A stretch of 64,000 nucleotides of DNA from Asterias amurensis (Eukaryota; Echinodermata; Asteroidea; Forcipulatida; Asteriidae): the NCBI RefSeq assembly GCF_032118995.1, contig NC_092651.1, forward strand, positions 18,894,349 through 18,958,348, read 5' to 3'. Position numbers and translations under genes: made by a program. The notes beneath the pieces were generated by a model, which worked only from the letters and a program-made list of their open reading frames with translations, was not told the DNA's origin and did no database searches. Positions 53,137-63,895 of this stretch are shown piece after piece; the stretch's first letter is position 1; each line of letters opens with the position of its first letter.

Positions 53137-53358
53137 CTATGGGCTTTCACATTCTACAGCATCAGTCTGATACCTGGCTACTGCGGTGGGGCTTTCACAT
53201 TCTACAGCATCAGTCTGATACCTGGCTACTGCGGTTGGGCTCTCACATTCTACAGCATCAGTCTGATATCTGGCTACTGCGGTGGGCACAATGGTGCTGC
53301 TGAAGTACTCTTGAGCAGAGCTTGAAGGGTAGTTGGCCATCTGTGCCTTCTCAAGCAA
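53137..53358 (-). other. Open frame with three in-frame 16-residue repeats
   Basis: A 73-codon minus-strand frame in which a 48-bp unit is repeated three times (53141-53284), giving TAVARYQTDAVECESP. The unit is a multiple of three and free of stops. A possible coding minisatellite, but no family or exon partner is known. Confidence 0.35.
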
Positions 53359-53649
53359 CTACGTAGCAAGTTGAGAAATTGAAATATTTGCTTTATAGTG
53401 TAAGTTAGTGTCCACTCAATATGGATTGTGTTGACATTTTTTTTAAATTTTTAAGAAATAATGAAAATTCAATGGCACTGAACCAGAACAATGACAGCTA
53501 TTTATACACCAGTTAAATAAATTAAATTGAGTTGAATAGGTCATGGATGAGACGTAAAAAAAACATGTTACATATCATTTGATTAATGAGTGTGACAATT
53601 TAGGAATATTAAAGAAACAGCAAAACTACACACAATTATAGATTGAACT

Positions 53650-54080
53650 TACATATTCTGTAATGAAGATTAGAATGGCATAGGACAGGTTTATCCTGTC
53701 CTGTACTACGTGACTCTGCATGTCGTTGTGTACGCGGGACCTGTAAACGGTCATGATCCTCTCCTTTTTCAGGACGACTTCTTTGCCACCTCTGTGGCAA
53801 TTTAGGAATTAAGAAACAATGATACCGCAATAATTCTCAAGTTTTTGAACTTGCATATTCAGTGATAAACACCAGAATGGCATAGGACAGGTTTATCCTG
53901 TCCTGTACTTGTTACCAGACCCTGCATGTCATTGTGTATGCGGGACCTGTTCACGGTCATGATCCGCTCCTTCTGTAACACTACTTCATTGCCAACTCTG
54001 ATGCACCGCCCTGATTTGACGAGCTGATTTGTCAGTCCGGTAGGCAGAACCAATATCAAGGCCATTGGTGACGTCAAGTT
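53650..54080 (-). repeat. Two ~200-bp tandem copies of a coding-like unit
   Basis: Both copies contain GGACAGGTTTATCCTGTCCT and, on the minus strand, EVVLKKxERIMTV followed by RSRxHNDMQ. The first copy could be spliced at GTAAGT near 53650. The shared GGACAGG...CCTGTCC is itself a palindrome. Confidence 0.65.
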
Positions 54081-54086
54081 TTGCTA

Positions 54087-54415
54087 TCAATGGTAGTCAG
54101 TAAACGGGCGGCATTTGATGGCGATAGCGTGGGCGTTCCTAAACAGAATCTTTAAACGATTCACGGCGGCGCCGTTCATGGATAATTTCGGCTGGACTTG
54201 TTCCTGGGGCCCTTTCTTTTGCCTTCTGTCTGTCGACTGCAAGTTTGTGGTTTTCACTTGTGGCAAGAGCCTAACAGAATCGATCTTAAAGTTATCTGTG
54301 CCCTTGAAGGAAACATTTCCTAGTTTTTTTGCCAATGCTGGTTACTGCACTTGATCTACATGTCTTGCAGAACATCAGGCCCTTGGCATCATCATAACAC
54401 AGCCACTTGTATTCG
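54087..54415 (-). pseudogene. hAT-like/KIAA1586-type N-terminal zinc-finger region, frameshifted
   Basis: The minus strand reads EYKWLCYDDAKGLMFCKTCR in one frame, then LGNVSFKGTDNFKIDSVRLL and NRLKILFRNAHAIAIKCRPF in another. W-L-Y-D...MFCKTC, F.GT.NFK..SV and AHAIAI..RPFTD are the successive motifs of TTF-type zinc-finger proteins derived from hAT transposases (KIAA1586/ZMYM-like). A frameshift lies at the run of A near 54330. The catalytic region is not present. Confidence 0.65.
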
Positions 54416-55098
54416 GCTGCTCATTTCTTCTGGTACAATCGTCGTTGTTTGACTTTATCGTACGTGTTGTCACGTTCACATTTTGAGGTTGACTTGGCCG
54501 TCGTCACATTTGGGTCCAAAACGGACGGCAAAAATCGCCAGCAAATTATTTAGATATTTTAGGTGAAAGGTTTGGAGCTCATAACCATAAAGAAAAATGA
54601 GCCCAAGCCGAAGTTTAAACTTAAATGGGAGGGAAAACAAAATAAAAACAACAAACGCCTTTTGGGGTTTCAAAGGATCTTAGCAAATACAGTTACAATA
54701 GGTGAAAACAAATAATTTGTTGCTTAGAAAACTAATTTATACAATTAAAACTTTTTTTTATATTTCAATAAGTGCAATTGTTCTTACAATATTTCATCAC
54801 ATACAAGACCATGGTAATTTCAGCATAAATTTGTTTGTTACTTGTGGGTAGTTGAATCTTGTGGTCCTTCCACATTACATGTCGTGCGAGTGGAGCTATA
54901 TGAAGAGGGTCATGGCTAATTGGCAGTATTGGTTGCTGGGCAATGGAATGGTGAAACAGGCTATTTGCCTCGGTGTTTCCCCCGTTCTTTGGATCTGCCT
55001 GGTTATCAGACAGATAAGATCTTCTGGCTTATGTTCTCGTACTAGTCAGGGTTGTCCAGAATCCTGGACTGTGCCGTAGCTTCCTTCCAGCTCGCGGA
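54416..55098. other. Unassigned region
   Basis: No gene recognised. AT-rich in 54.48-54.83 kb. Confidence 0.35.
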
Positions 55099-55522
55099 CT
55101 ATGGCCCCAATTGAAGCATGGGGCCAAGCGTTTGTATTAGCCGACTGGGCTCCCCACGGATCGACTGGCGGACATATGGGGCCAAAATCTGCTTCGAACA
55201 TGTGCCGTCTCCAAGCAGGGCATCGACTTTGAATCTCCAGGAGTCAAAGTCATCACCGTGCCCCTTAGATGACACATCCCCTAGGAAAAGAGAGATCTTG
55301 GGGGGCTGGACATTTATAAGCAGCTGGGGGCTGAGAATGGACAGGGAAGGGCCTATGTGCGGGAAACCCCAGGGATGTAGGGAAATGGGATGGAAAAGCA
55401 TGTGGCGGTTGCGGCTGTGGATGCGGCGCTGGTTCGATCTGAGTTCTTGCAAAACTTACAGAGTCAACTAACTCACAAACATCTTTCCGTGCACTTTCGA
55501 TGGTGCAGTTTGAGTTACTCAC
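55099..55522 (-). pseudogene. PNMA/gag-like capsid-domain fragment, frameshifted
   Basis: A Pro-rich 5' part (APHPQPQPPHAFPSHFPT) leads, across a frameshift in a C-run near 55300, into LFLGDVSSKGHGDDFDSWRF and YVRQSIRGEPSRLIQTLGP. The pattern F.G......F..W...V ... RSLRGEA...LG is the amino half of the gag-derived capsid domain of PNMA-type genes and Ty3-like gag. It may be a domesticated gag gene relic or part of a retroelement. No protease or RT is seen nearby. Confidence 0.6.
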
Positions 55523-55719
55523 ATTGTTTGTCCCATCCGAAATGACAACAACTGATGGTTCTCACCTGGCGTACAGTTCACTGCCATTTGGTAGCCTTGA
55601 CCTTCCAGCTTCACATGGCCCTCCACTTTAGATCTCCATTGTGAGTCCGCAATAAAGTCACAATCGGTGAAAACAAATAATTTGTTGCTTAGAACAATCC
55701 TTAAGAGCAAATATGGTAG

Positions 55720-56040
55720 TCATCCAGACTTCTTTGGGTGAATGCCACTTGACCCCGGCCCATTCAACGCTTGCTCATTATTGATGCATGTTACGGCTTA
55801 ATGACTGTGGTTGATTCTTTCCCTAGTTTGCAGGCATCCCAAAAAACTCTCCAAACCTCATTCCTGCTCAACCAGTGGTTGTGTGCTGCTAATGTATATG
55901 TATGATTCTCAAATTGGCCTCCAGGTTGCTCCTAGAATACTTCAGCGCAAATGTTGGTCATCCAGACTTCTTTTGGTGAATGCCACTTGACCCCATTCAA
56001 TGCTTGCTGGTTGTTGATACAAGTGATGGCTGAAATTGTC
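55720..56040 (-). repeat. Two ~80-bp copies of a coding-like unit
   Basis: GAATGCCACTTGACCCC and TCCAGACTTCTTT occur at about 55725-55800 and 55960-56030. The minus-strand reading is INNQQALNGVKWHSPKEVWM. Between them is another protein-like stretch (HNHWLSRNEVWRVFWDACKL) of unknown family. Confidence 0.5.
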
Positions 56041-56079
56041 AGGGTTTCAGGATCAGGATAGTCTTACAATGACTTCCTA

Positions 56080-56480
56080 CGAAGCACTGGGAATGATGAG
56101 CTTGCTTCTTGACTTTCAACTTATTTTCTAGAATGTCTCCAAGTTTCTTATCCCTTGGACCCAGTTGTGCCATGACCTCCTTGTATATCTTGTCTAACTC
56201 GGCTTTCGTACTATCTATGTTATTATTATTTTAGGTCTATTACCATTTCTTTTTGTCTGGTTACAATTGATTCTTGTTGCTGCGCAATGTCTGCAACATT
56301 CTGAACCTCGCCTTTACAAACCGGACATTCATATCTTTCATTTGTAAAATCTACACCCTTCATCTCTACACAATCTTTATGGAACCATCTACTATCATCA
56401 CTCTGCATGGCACTTTCGTTCCTATATATCTCCTCAATCTTATGCTCAAAATATCCTTTACGGGCACATCCTTCTTTTTT
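56080..56480 (-). pseudogene. PHD-finger plus coiled-coil fragment
   Basis: The frame reads DSRWFHKDCVEMKGVDF then ERYECPVCKGEVQNVADIAQ, with the W-x-H-x2-C and final C-P-x-C of a PHD finger. The first two cysteine pairs are missing or degraded. It continues past an in-frame stop near 56233 as a helical Lys/Glu-rich stretch (STKAELDKIYKEVMAQLGPR). PHD plus coiled coil is found in ORF1 of CR1-type LINEs, a possible source. Confidence 0.5.
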
Positions 56481-56499
56481 CTATTTTACTTTTTCTTCA

Positions 56500-58039
56500 A
56501 CTACTATACAGTTGTTAGTACACAATGATCAACATCCTGTCTTTGTTATAGTTCCCATAACAATATTTTCATCTAAATTCTTGAGAATCTTTGCAAGAGC
56601 ATTGAGTTTATGACCAAGCCTTGCCTTCTGTTGATTCAGAGCTCAAGTGCTCTCTATTAAGTTTAAAACCTGTCTTGTAATGTATCCTTAATCCATGGTT
56701 TTGTCCGCAAGAAAATCTCAAGTACAAGTTAATGATCAGGTGTAGTTACTCTCCGCAATATTTATAATAACTTTATCTTCAATCCTTAAGAAAAAAAGTG
56801 CAATGGAATATAAAATGTTATGAAAAAAGTAGAATCGTACTTGGCAAAACTGTTGGTATATTTCAGGTTGGATGGCCATGATGTTTGTGAAAGGAATTGC
56901 GTGCACTAGAGTGGTTGTTTGACTGTTAAGCAGAGACTGAATGCTTTTAATTTGCAATTTTATTCAAACCTGTTTGTGTATACGACACAATGTCCTGTGT
57001 ATAATGATGTAGAAATCCTACTTCGATACTTTGCCTCATAAAGCAATCCCATTCGCTTATTCATGATTCAAATCATGCAATGATGCCATCTCTCATAATG
57101 CCAACTTTCATCTCTCTGGTGGCATACACCACAAATACACAGAGAAAGTGGCAGGAGAGAGGGGGGGGTTTATGGAACTTGTTTGGTCGATTAGGAAGTA
57201 TTAAAATAATGTAAAGTTCATGCTAGACATACACTGGCTGAAAACCAATCAAAAAGTGTTTTTGTGTATCTATATGACATATTACATTACAGTGCATGAT
57301 AGGCGATGCACAGATGAAACAAAAAGAAAAGACTTGAATAATTAGAAGAAAAGAAAATAACAATGAAGTGGAGTGATGTGGAGTAGGTAACAACTGAATT
57401 TGTTTATGCGGCCCGTTTTTGCAACTAAAACAGATAGTATGTTTGGCATAAGAATGAACCACTTTGAAAACTTCAATTTGCTGTGAGATTGTTGGTTTTT
57501 AATGAGGGCGCAGGGTAATCCCGATAATTCTCTAACACTTTTAAATCAACTAAAAATGGGATGAAAAAATGAAACCGATTTAAGCTTTTTTAAATGTGAG
57601 TGCAACAAAAACAAAAACAAATGTTATCCTTGCAATCAGAACTAGGAATACAACTTTTGGAAAATTCTGAGTCAACATTGGAAATACCTAAAGATGAACA
57701 AGAAGGAGCAAAGGTTATCCATGCTGTTAATAACTAGGTACAAAATGCTGAACATCTTTCTCAGCAAAGTTCTGAGATGCAAAGATGAACAAGTAAAAGT
57801 AACAAAGGTTATCCTTGCTGTTAATACCGGAAAGAACAACTTTGAAAATGTTGAGTGAACATTAGAAAAGTACAACGGTGGAAATAACATTCTGCCTACA
57901 GTGACGTGAGTTGCTCTTACTGAATTATCAAATGAGAGTGTTTGATGGATTTGGCTGCGACATAATGGACTGAACAAACTGCTTTTAACAAGCTCTACAA
58001 ACTCAACTGAGATTGCAGATTAACTTTACCTGAATGCCT
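56500..58039. other. Unassigned region
   Basis: No gene. Within 57.6-57.86 kb, AAAGATGAACAAG...AAAGGTTATCC recurs about 100 bp apart with GCTGTTAATA, forming a two-unit imperfect repeat. Confidence 0.35.
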
Positions 58040-58665
58040 CTGGTCCTCCATGATGAGCTACTGCTAGAATACAACAGATCACTTATCAAATCCTAGGATG
58101 ACGAAATCTTACTGTGAAGAGTATCTGCTTGATACTTGTTGCAGTATAGCTGAGTCATCTGTAACAATTGTCACAAGAAAGACTAAGAGTTAGTCATTGA
58201 ACGATCTGCCAAGCTGAGACACTATGTTCAGCTACCGCCAGAACACCACAAATCACTGCACATCAAATCCTAGGATGACCAAATCTTACTGTGAAGAGTA
58301 TCTGCATGATACTTGTTGCAGTATAGCTGAGTCATCTGTAACAATTGTCACAGGACATACGTAGAGTTAGACCTTGAAGGCTCCTCCATGATGAGCGATC
58401 ACTATGTCAGGTTACATCCATCAGCTACTGACTGAACACCACAAAATCACTTCATTAGCTTGTAAAACATTTTGCTGGAGTGTGCAGTTGGAAATACTAA
58501 GAGTTATGATGACACTTACTATATTCAGCTTCGCCAGAACAATACAAATTACTGCACAACAAATCCTACGATGACCAAATCTTACTGTGAAGAGCACCTC
58601 TTTGATACTTGTTGCAGTATAGCGGAGTCATCTGTACCAGTTGTCACAGGATTGGAAGTGCTGTT
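58040..58665 (+). repeat. Three tandem copies of a Cys-rich exon-like unit
   Basis: Copies at about 58048-58175, 58215-58353 and 58515-58652 share ATCTTACTGTGAAGAG and GATACTTGTTGCAGTATAGC. All three can be read as MTKSYCEEYLxDTCCSIAES, with C-x7-CC spacing. Copies 2 and 3 add an upstream Cys about nine residues before YCEE. The third copy is open from an ATG at 58472. No clear splice sites or family. Could be tandem exons of a secreted protein or a plain repeat. Confidence 0.5.
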
Positions 58666-58711
58666 GCAGTTTATTATCCATGGAGTTGCAGTATGCAGCA
58701 TTGCCACCATT

Positions 58712-59081
58712 GTGCTACATACACTTCCAACAGCAAAGAAAACTTATTTAAGATGTTCAGTGATTGAAGCCGAATTCTGGATAATAACACAGCAAGGATA
58801 ACCCAGTTCTTGATTATAACTGCTCCCAAGTGAGTCCGGTGCAATTTACTACACATATTCATTTGATCATAATAAAAATAAAAAAAATGACACTCATGTT
58901 ACACATGTAAGTATGCAAGCAGTGACCAAATGCACGCTTTGACAGAAAATAGGTCCCTACAAGAAATTTGAAAGGGTTGTGCTACACATCAAATAGCAAA
59001 GAAAACCTAATGAAGATGTATCCGAGATTGAAAGACAAATTCTGGATAATAACACAGCAAGGATAACCCAGTTCTTGATTG
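58712..59081 (+). repeat. Two ~100-bp copies, 267 bp apart
   Basis: ATTCTGGATAATAACACAGC and AAGGATAACCCAGTTCTTGA occur at about 58774 and 59040, with flanking AGCAAAGAAAAC. A weaker third trace is near 59215-59255. Confidence 0.7.
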
Positions 59082-59639
59082 GCAGCCTAAGTTAATCTTT
59101 ACTTTCTTTACTTGAAACAATTGACACTCTTGTTAAAATATGCAAGCAGTGAGCTGCAAAGCCAGAAGCAAAAATTTTTTTATTTTTATATACCACAAAT
59201 GATCAGAAAATAGTGAAATTCTGGTTGGTGATAGAGCAAGGATAACCAGGTCCTTTGTATGGATGAGCAAGCGTTGTTCAAGGCAATACAACTCACACAA
59301 ATCATTACTGCAAAGAATGGAAATATACAAGAAATTTTTAGGAAAAAATATGTCATTTCTTAATTGATTTTTGTTAAGATGCAAAATGGGTCAAGAACTT
59401 ACTTTTATCAAAGCAAATTCCTACACACTTCATGTACATGTAGTTGTACAGCTCCACAAAAAAACTCTGTTTTTTCATAAGTGTGCTTAAACACACTCAA
59501 AGAGAATAGCAGCCTTGGCCTACCGTAATTTCATTATTGGTAAGCACAAAAATGTGTTAAGCAGAGGAATATCATTCTCAGCAGAAAGGGGTTACCAGTC
59601 AGAATGTCATGTGAATAAATTCACATCGTTGCAATTGGT

Positions 59640-59660
59640 GTTATTATTATTATTATTATT
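59640..59660 (+). repeat. (TTA)n microsatellite
   Basis: Seven TTA units. Just upstream (59530-59620) is a diverged relic of the GCTTAGCA-type foldback MITE. Confidence 0.9.
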
Positions 59661-62159
59661 TTTTGTTTTGCCTGAGCAATAATTTTATTGAAAGAGCTCG
59701 AAGAAGCATGGTATGAGGAAGCATGATTTGATAATGGGATTGCTTTATTAGGTGCTCTGTGAGTTAATTTTAAGAAGGGGGTTGGGATGCTATAAAACCC
59801 ACACAATATCTTCCCCTATTTATAGGAATGTGAACTAGGGCAATGAAGTCAAGGGGCTCTGTGGTTCCAGCAAGGCCTTGTTTTTTGCGAGCCCCAGTAA
59901 TATTTTTGAAATTTCTTCAGTCATCGCTTCAGTCATTTAACCTTTTTTGTGCAATCGATTCCTCAAGAGGTACTAACATGTGTTTTTAGTTTTCAAGTAG
60001 ATAGCCATTTTACTTTGTGTTTGAGAAACTGATTACTGAATTAATGCATGGACTGGTTTCCCCTTACAATTTGCAAAACAATAAGTTTGTTTTGAGCAAT
60101 AACTGTTGTTATTCAAGCAGTCAATAGAAAGGACTCCATGGATAAAGGAAATAATATGTGCTACAGATTAAAATAATTTTCTTCCTGACTAGTAGGTCAA
60201 CTTTTGTTCTTCTCGCTAAACTCTATCGCTTTGCTTCTTCCCCCTTCCCCTGGACTTGTGAACAAGTCGTAAATAAATATCTGGCCTGGTAATACTGGTC
60301 TGACTCATCTCTACAATTCTCGCAGCACCGATGATATTTTCATGAGACTGCTGGTCGCTGCGAGACTAATGCTTTTGTGCTGTCATTTAAGGCTTTGTAC
60401 AACCGGAGAACGGCTTGTACATTGCCTACAGTTAATTCAGTCAATTTCGTACAGACTCATCTGTTCGGAAGATTTTGTTAAATCTATGAATATTTCTATT
60501 GTAATATTGAGTTTGACACTTGGAGTGTTTTGGTGTCTCTTGAGCATCTGAAATCTCTGTAGTTTTTCCAAACGTAATTTTAAATGTCTTCAGCGTTGTT
60601 TGTAGTTTCTCAATGTTGTTCAACTGTGTATTGTAAGCTGAACAAATGCGCCTTGTCACAATGAATTTAGTTTCAATTAGTTTGTCTAGTTAATTTTTCT
60701 TGGAACCATACCCACAAGTACCTGTGGAGGAGGCTAATGATGAGGCTCAATATACAAATAGCGTTAATTATAACACAGTTAAATACTTCTTTTGTGATTT
60801 TAAAAAAAAATACATTTTTGGCTATGCTCTATATTTTAAATGCAATTCAGCCTGGCTGCGACGTTTTTATGGGTTCTTTTTTTATAATCTTTTAAAATGG
60901 CCTCAGTTTTAGTTCAGTTGTGTATTGAACTATGAAAACAAAGGGAGAAGTGCATTCTTAAAATAAGAAATCAACAATTGTGAAGCCGCAATAGTAAAGT
61001 CTATGATAAATAATTCATGATTTAGAGTTAATTAGAGTTGACAATAATACTTCTTAGTAAATCATAGTAAAATGATTTTGGGAACTGAAAATAAATTTAC
61101 AACTCCCTTTTTGAAATAAATCCAAGCTTAGAGAATTCGAGACATGATGCACAATAACAGAAACTCTGATTTATTTGAAAGATAAATCACCAATAAACTT
61201 TACAATTAAATGATCCTGTAATATTTAAATAATACAAAAATGAGCTCAGATGGATGAACGGGCGCCAAATCTAAAATAGACCATAAACCACGTTTCGCGT
61301 CCTACGGGCGAGGTCCAAACATCAGTTGGGAGACGATCCAGTTCCTCTTATTGCGGAAGGACACTTCACGTGTCGGTGTACAAGTACATCTTCTTCCAAT
61401 AAGCTCACAAAAATGTTAAAAACAGTTATACTTGTGATAGTTCACTGATGAAATGGATGGAAATCTGCCTTCGTACTATTATCTAGAGGGCCAGTCAATC
61501 TTCTTCACATCACATTCGGTCTTCTGTACCTATTATAGAGAGCCAACGTTCATTTAAAAGTAGAAGTTGTCAGCTTAGGTCAGCTGTTCACTCTCATTGG
61601 ATAGTTTGAAAAATATCACTTTAAAGAATGGCTCTAAAGTTGTTTGGTCCATTTGAAATAGAGGGAGTGAAGGAAAGATAACTCTTTACGACTTCACAGC
61701 TTGGGTTTGTGGTCGTGGATTAAAGGAAGGTACTGGCCATTCCCAGAAGTAAACAAAAGGTGTACATGTACCTCCACTTCCTCCAAGAAAGGTAGAGATT
61801 ACAAGCAGGCTTGAATAGATAGGTGAAGATAAAAGAGCATGAATAAAACACAAGTTGAATAGCATGGCACCAGCTGAATAGCCTGGCTGGTAAACACAAG
61901 TAAACAAAGGGAAACCATAACTAGAGAAAATGCACAACCATGGCAAATTGAAAATGCACATGTGGAATAAACACATGAGCAATGAAAAAGGGAAATCAAA
62001 ACTATACAACGAAATAAAGATCATATTTTGTTAACACAAAATATACTGTAACCTGAGACCTCATTTGAGTCAGGGTTACATGTACATCTAAATTGAGTTA
62101 CCTTTCAACCAACAATACACACTCGGATATTAAAAAAAAAAAAAAAAATAGTAAAGCAC
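59661..62159. other. Unassigned region
   Basis: Several short frames on both strands (for example 60342-60551 and 61686-62024) show no domain I recognise. A CpG-containing patch at about 61250-61400 has ACGGGCGCC and CGCGTCCTACGGGCGAGG. Confidence 0.35.
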
Positions 62160-62646
62160 ACCAACCAGTTTTGCTTGGACATGTTGGCTGGTTTTGGGGC
62201 GATGTGGCGGACATATCGGTCAAAATACTGTCTACGATCTCTTCAGCATCATCGTCGTTTATACTTTCATCGGTGGTAATGCTGTTGTCAGGGGAGGAGT
62301 CGTCAACAAATTTATCCTCTTCTTCACTGTCCAGCGAGGACTGAAACACCACAACCAGCTCGGTGGATGGCTCATCGCTCAGGATAATGTCAAGTTTATC
62401 CTGGTAAGGGATTTCCATTCGCTTAACGCCGCTCCTTTTGTTATGATCTATTGCGGTCTAGTCCTCTAGTCCCGTTCAATGTTTTTCATCTTGTTCTGTT
62501 TTTCTTTGGCAATTCTCTGAAATCCTCTCTCATCCATCTTCGTGGAAATTCTATCAAAAACGCCTTTGTTTCTTGTTGTTCCATTCAATTTTACCTGAAT
62601 TTCCTCGCTGGCTCTGCATCCGACCTCATTTGACCTCCTCGTACAA
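62160..62646 (-). pseudogene. Trihelix Myb/SANT-like (Myb_DNA-bind_4) gene, broken
   Basis: In the upper frame: EEIQVKLNGTTRNKGVFDRI, then STKMDERGFQRIAKEKQNKM. In a second frame: DHNKRSGVKRMEIPYQDKLD and IILSDEPSTEL, followed by an acidic Ser/Asp-rich tail (SLDSEEEDKFVDDSSPDNS). Together these follow the MSANTD-type trihelix pattern (IQ..L....RNK...IS..M...G..R...Q...KIK.L...YR..KDHN..SG.......Y...LD.IL). A TAG at 62466-62468, where a Tyr is usual, and a frameshift at about 62440-62466 separate the halves. The first helix is degraded. Confidence 0.72.
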
Positions 62647-63005
62647 CCTCAGCCACGGCCATGTCGTCCAAGAAACAACTTAAAAAACACCAACAAAACT
62701 ATAGCCTTAAATATACTATATGGCCACACAAAATACAAACAAAAAAGGGTTCTCCGAAGCGTATTACCACCGAAATGAACGGGGAAAAACTGAAGAAAAT
62801 CAATCGAAGTGTGTGGCCCAGTTTTGCAAAAGCAATGGCGTGGGTATTCAGAATGGTGTCATGCAAAGGGATGCAAATGCCAGGTACCATTGAAATCGTG
62901 TGCTCCTCTTTTTGTGCATAAAAATGCTGTAATGTGACATGTTGGAACCAACTATTTAGTTGTTATGATTATTTGTTTCTACTATTATTATTACTGATTT
63001 TAATT
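62647..63005. other. Interval between the two Myb/SANT remnants
   Basis: A + strand frame from 62661 and a second + frame ending VLQKQWRGYSEWCHAKGCKC are open but unassigned. Composition is mixed. Confidence 0.3.
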
Positions 63006-63363
63006 TAGTTGTTTTGTGCGGGTGGCAAGTTTCCTGTTTGCTTCATCAGCTTTTTCCCTTTGGCCGCATTCTGCTTTGCCTTTGACTTCATGTCATCCCA
63101 TTTGTGATGAACCGCTTAGGTAGTTCTGAGGACTTTTTCAACACAGTTGATTCTCCGCGAAATTTCTTCCCAGTGTCGGCCTTTCTCTTCAGCGTTACAA
63201 CATCCGAACATTTTTTGTTAAGCACCGTCAAATTCAATGCAACAAGGTCAACTAAGTTGACTATCTCAGTAGCCGAGAAATTCGCCTTCCAACGATTCCC
63301 CGTTGCCTCCTCCTCGCGTTGCGGGAAAACGGTCTTTCTCCTGGCTTGAGTCTGGCTCTCCAT
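63006..63363 (-). pseudogene. Myb/SANT-like (NAIF1/Myb_DNA-bind_5-type) gene, broken
   Basis: From an ATG at 63361-63363 the frame reads WKANFSATEIVNLVDLVALN then LNKKCSDVVTL. After a frameshift at about 63180-63195 the domain continues RHWEEISRRINCVEKV, meets a TAA at 63116-63118, and resumes HHKWDDMKSKAKQNAAKGKK to a TAA at 63006-63008. NFS..E...L..LV, then W..I...N, then KW.DMKSKAK is the Myb-like domain of NAIF1 and of the accessory protein of Harbinger transposons. About 118 codons in total, short of a full NAIF1. Confidence 0.78.
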
Positions 63364-63489
63364 GTACGCAGGGTGACAATTTCTCCAAAATGATGGTAGC
63401 CAGTCCAGTCACTGTATAAATACTTGTTCTGGACAATGAGATCACGCTCCAGTGAATTACATAACAAACCCATGACTGTTCATCTCAAG

Positions 63490-63657
63490 CGCGTTCCCGC
63501 TTAAGAAGGCGTTACGAGAGGTTTAGTAAGTAACGCAGTAGTAAAGCGGTAAGAATGCTTCGTGAATAACACGTAAGGGCTTACTACAGTCTTACTAAAG
63601 TCTTACTAAGAGCCAGGTACCTGAACAGTTTACGAGAGCTTCGTGAATAAGGCCCAA
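63490..63657. mobile_element. Probable MITE, TTACGAGAG.../...GAATAAGGCCCA ends
   Basis: A ~170-bp stretch with short internal repeats (TTACTAAAG-TCTTACTAAGA; CTTCGTGAATAA twice) and a GCTTCGTGAATAAGGCCCA end, a wording common to MITEs with palindromic interiors. TIR and target duplication could not be fixed. Confidence 0.4.
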
Positions 63658-63895
63658 GGCATTAAATCTTTTACAGGACCACAGAACAATGACGAAGATG
63701 TGAATTTCAAAAAGCAGTCAGACTATTCTAGTTTCTCCAGGCAGACATAGTTGTATCAGCAGAATAAGTGATATTCGATGAAGGTTTTAGATGTAGTTAT
63801 TAATCCAAGTTCAGTTTCTTTGGCAGACAAAGTTCCTGAGATAACCAGCACCCCCCTCCACTTGATGGACCAATACACTCTGTTGCTCCTGCACA

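Noticed and set aside
60342..60659. Opposed open frames on both strands near 60.4-60.6 kb
   Set aside because: No domain, splice site or codon bias visible; AT-rich sequence readily gives frames of this length.
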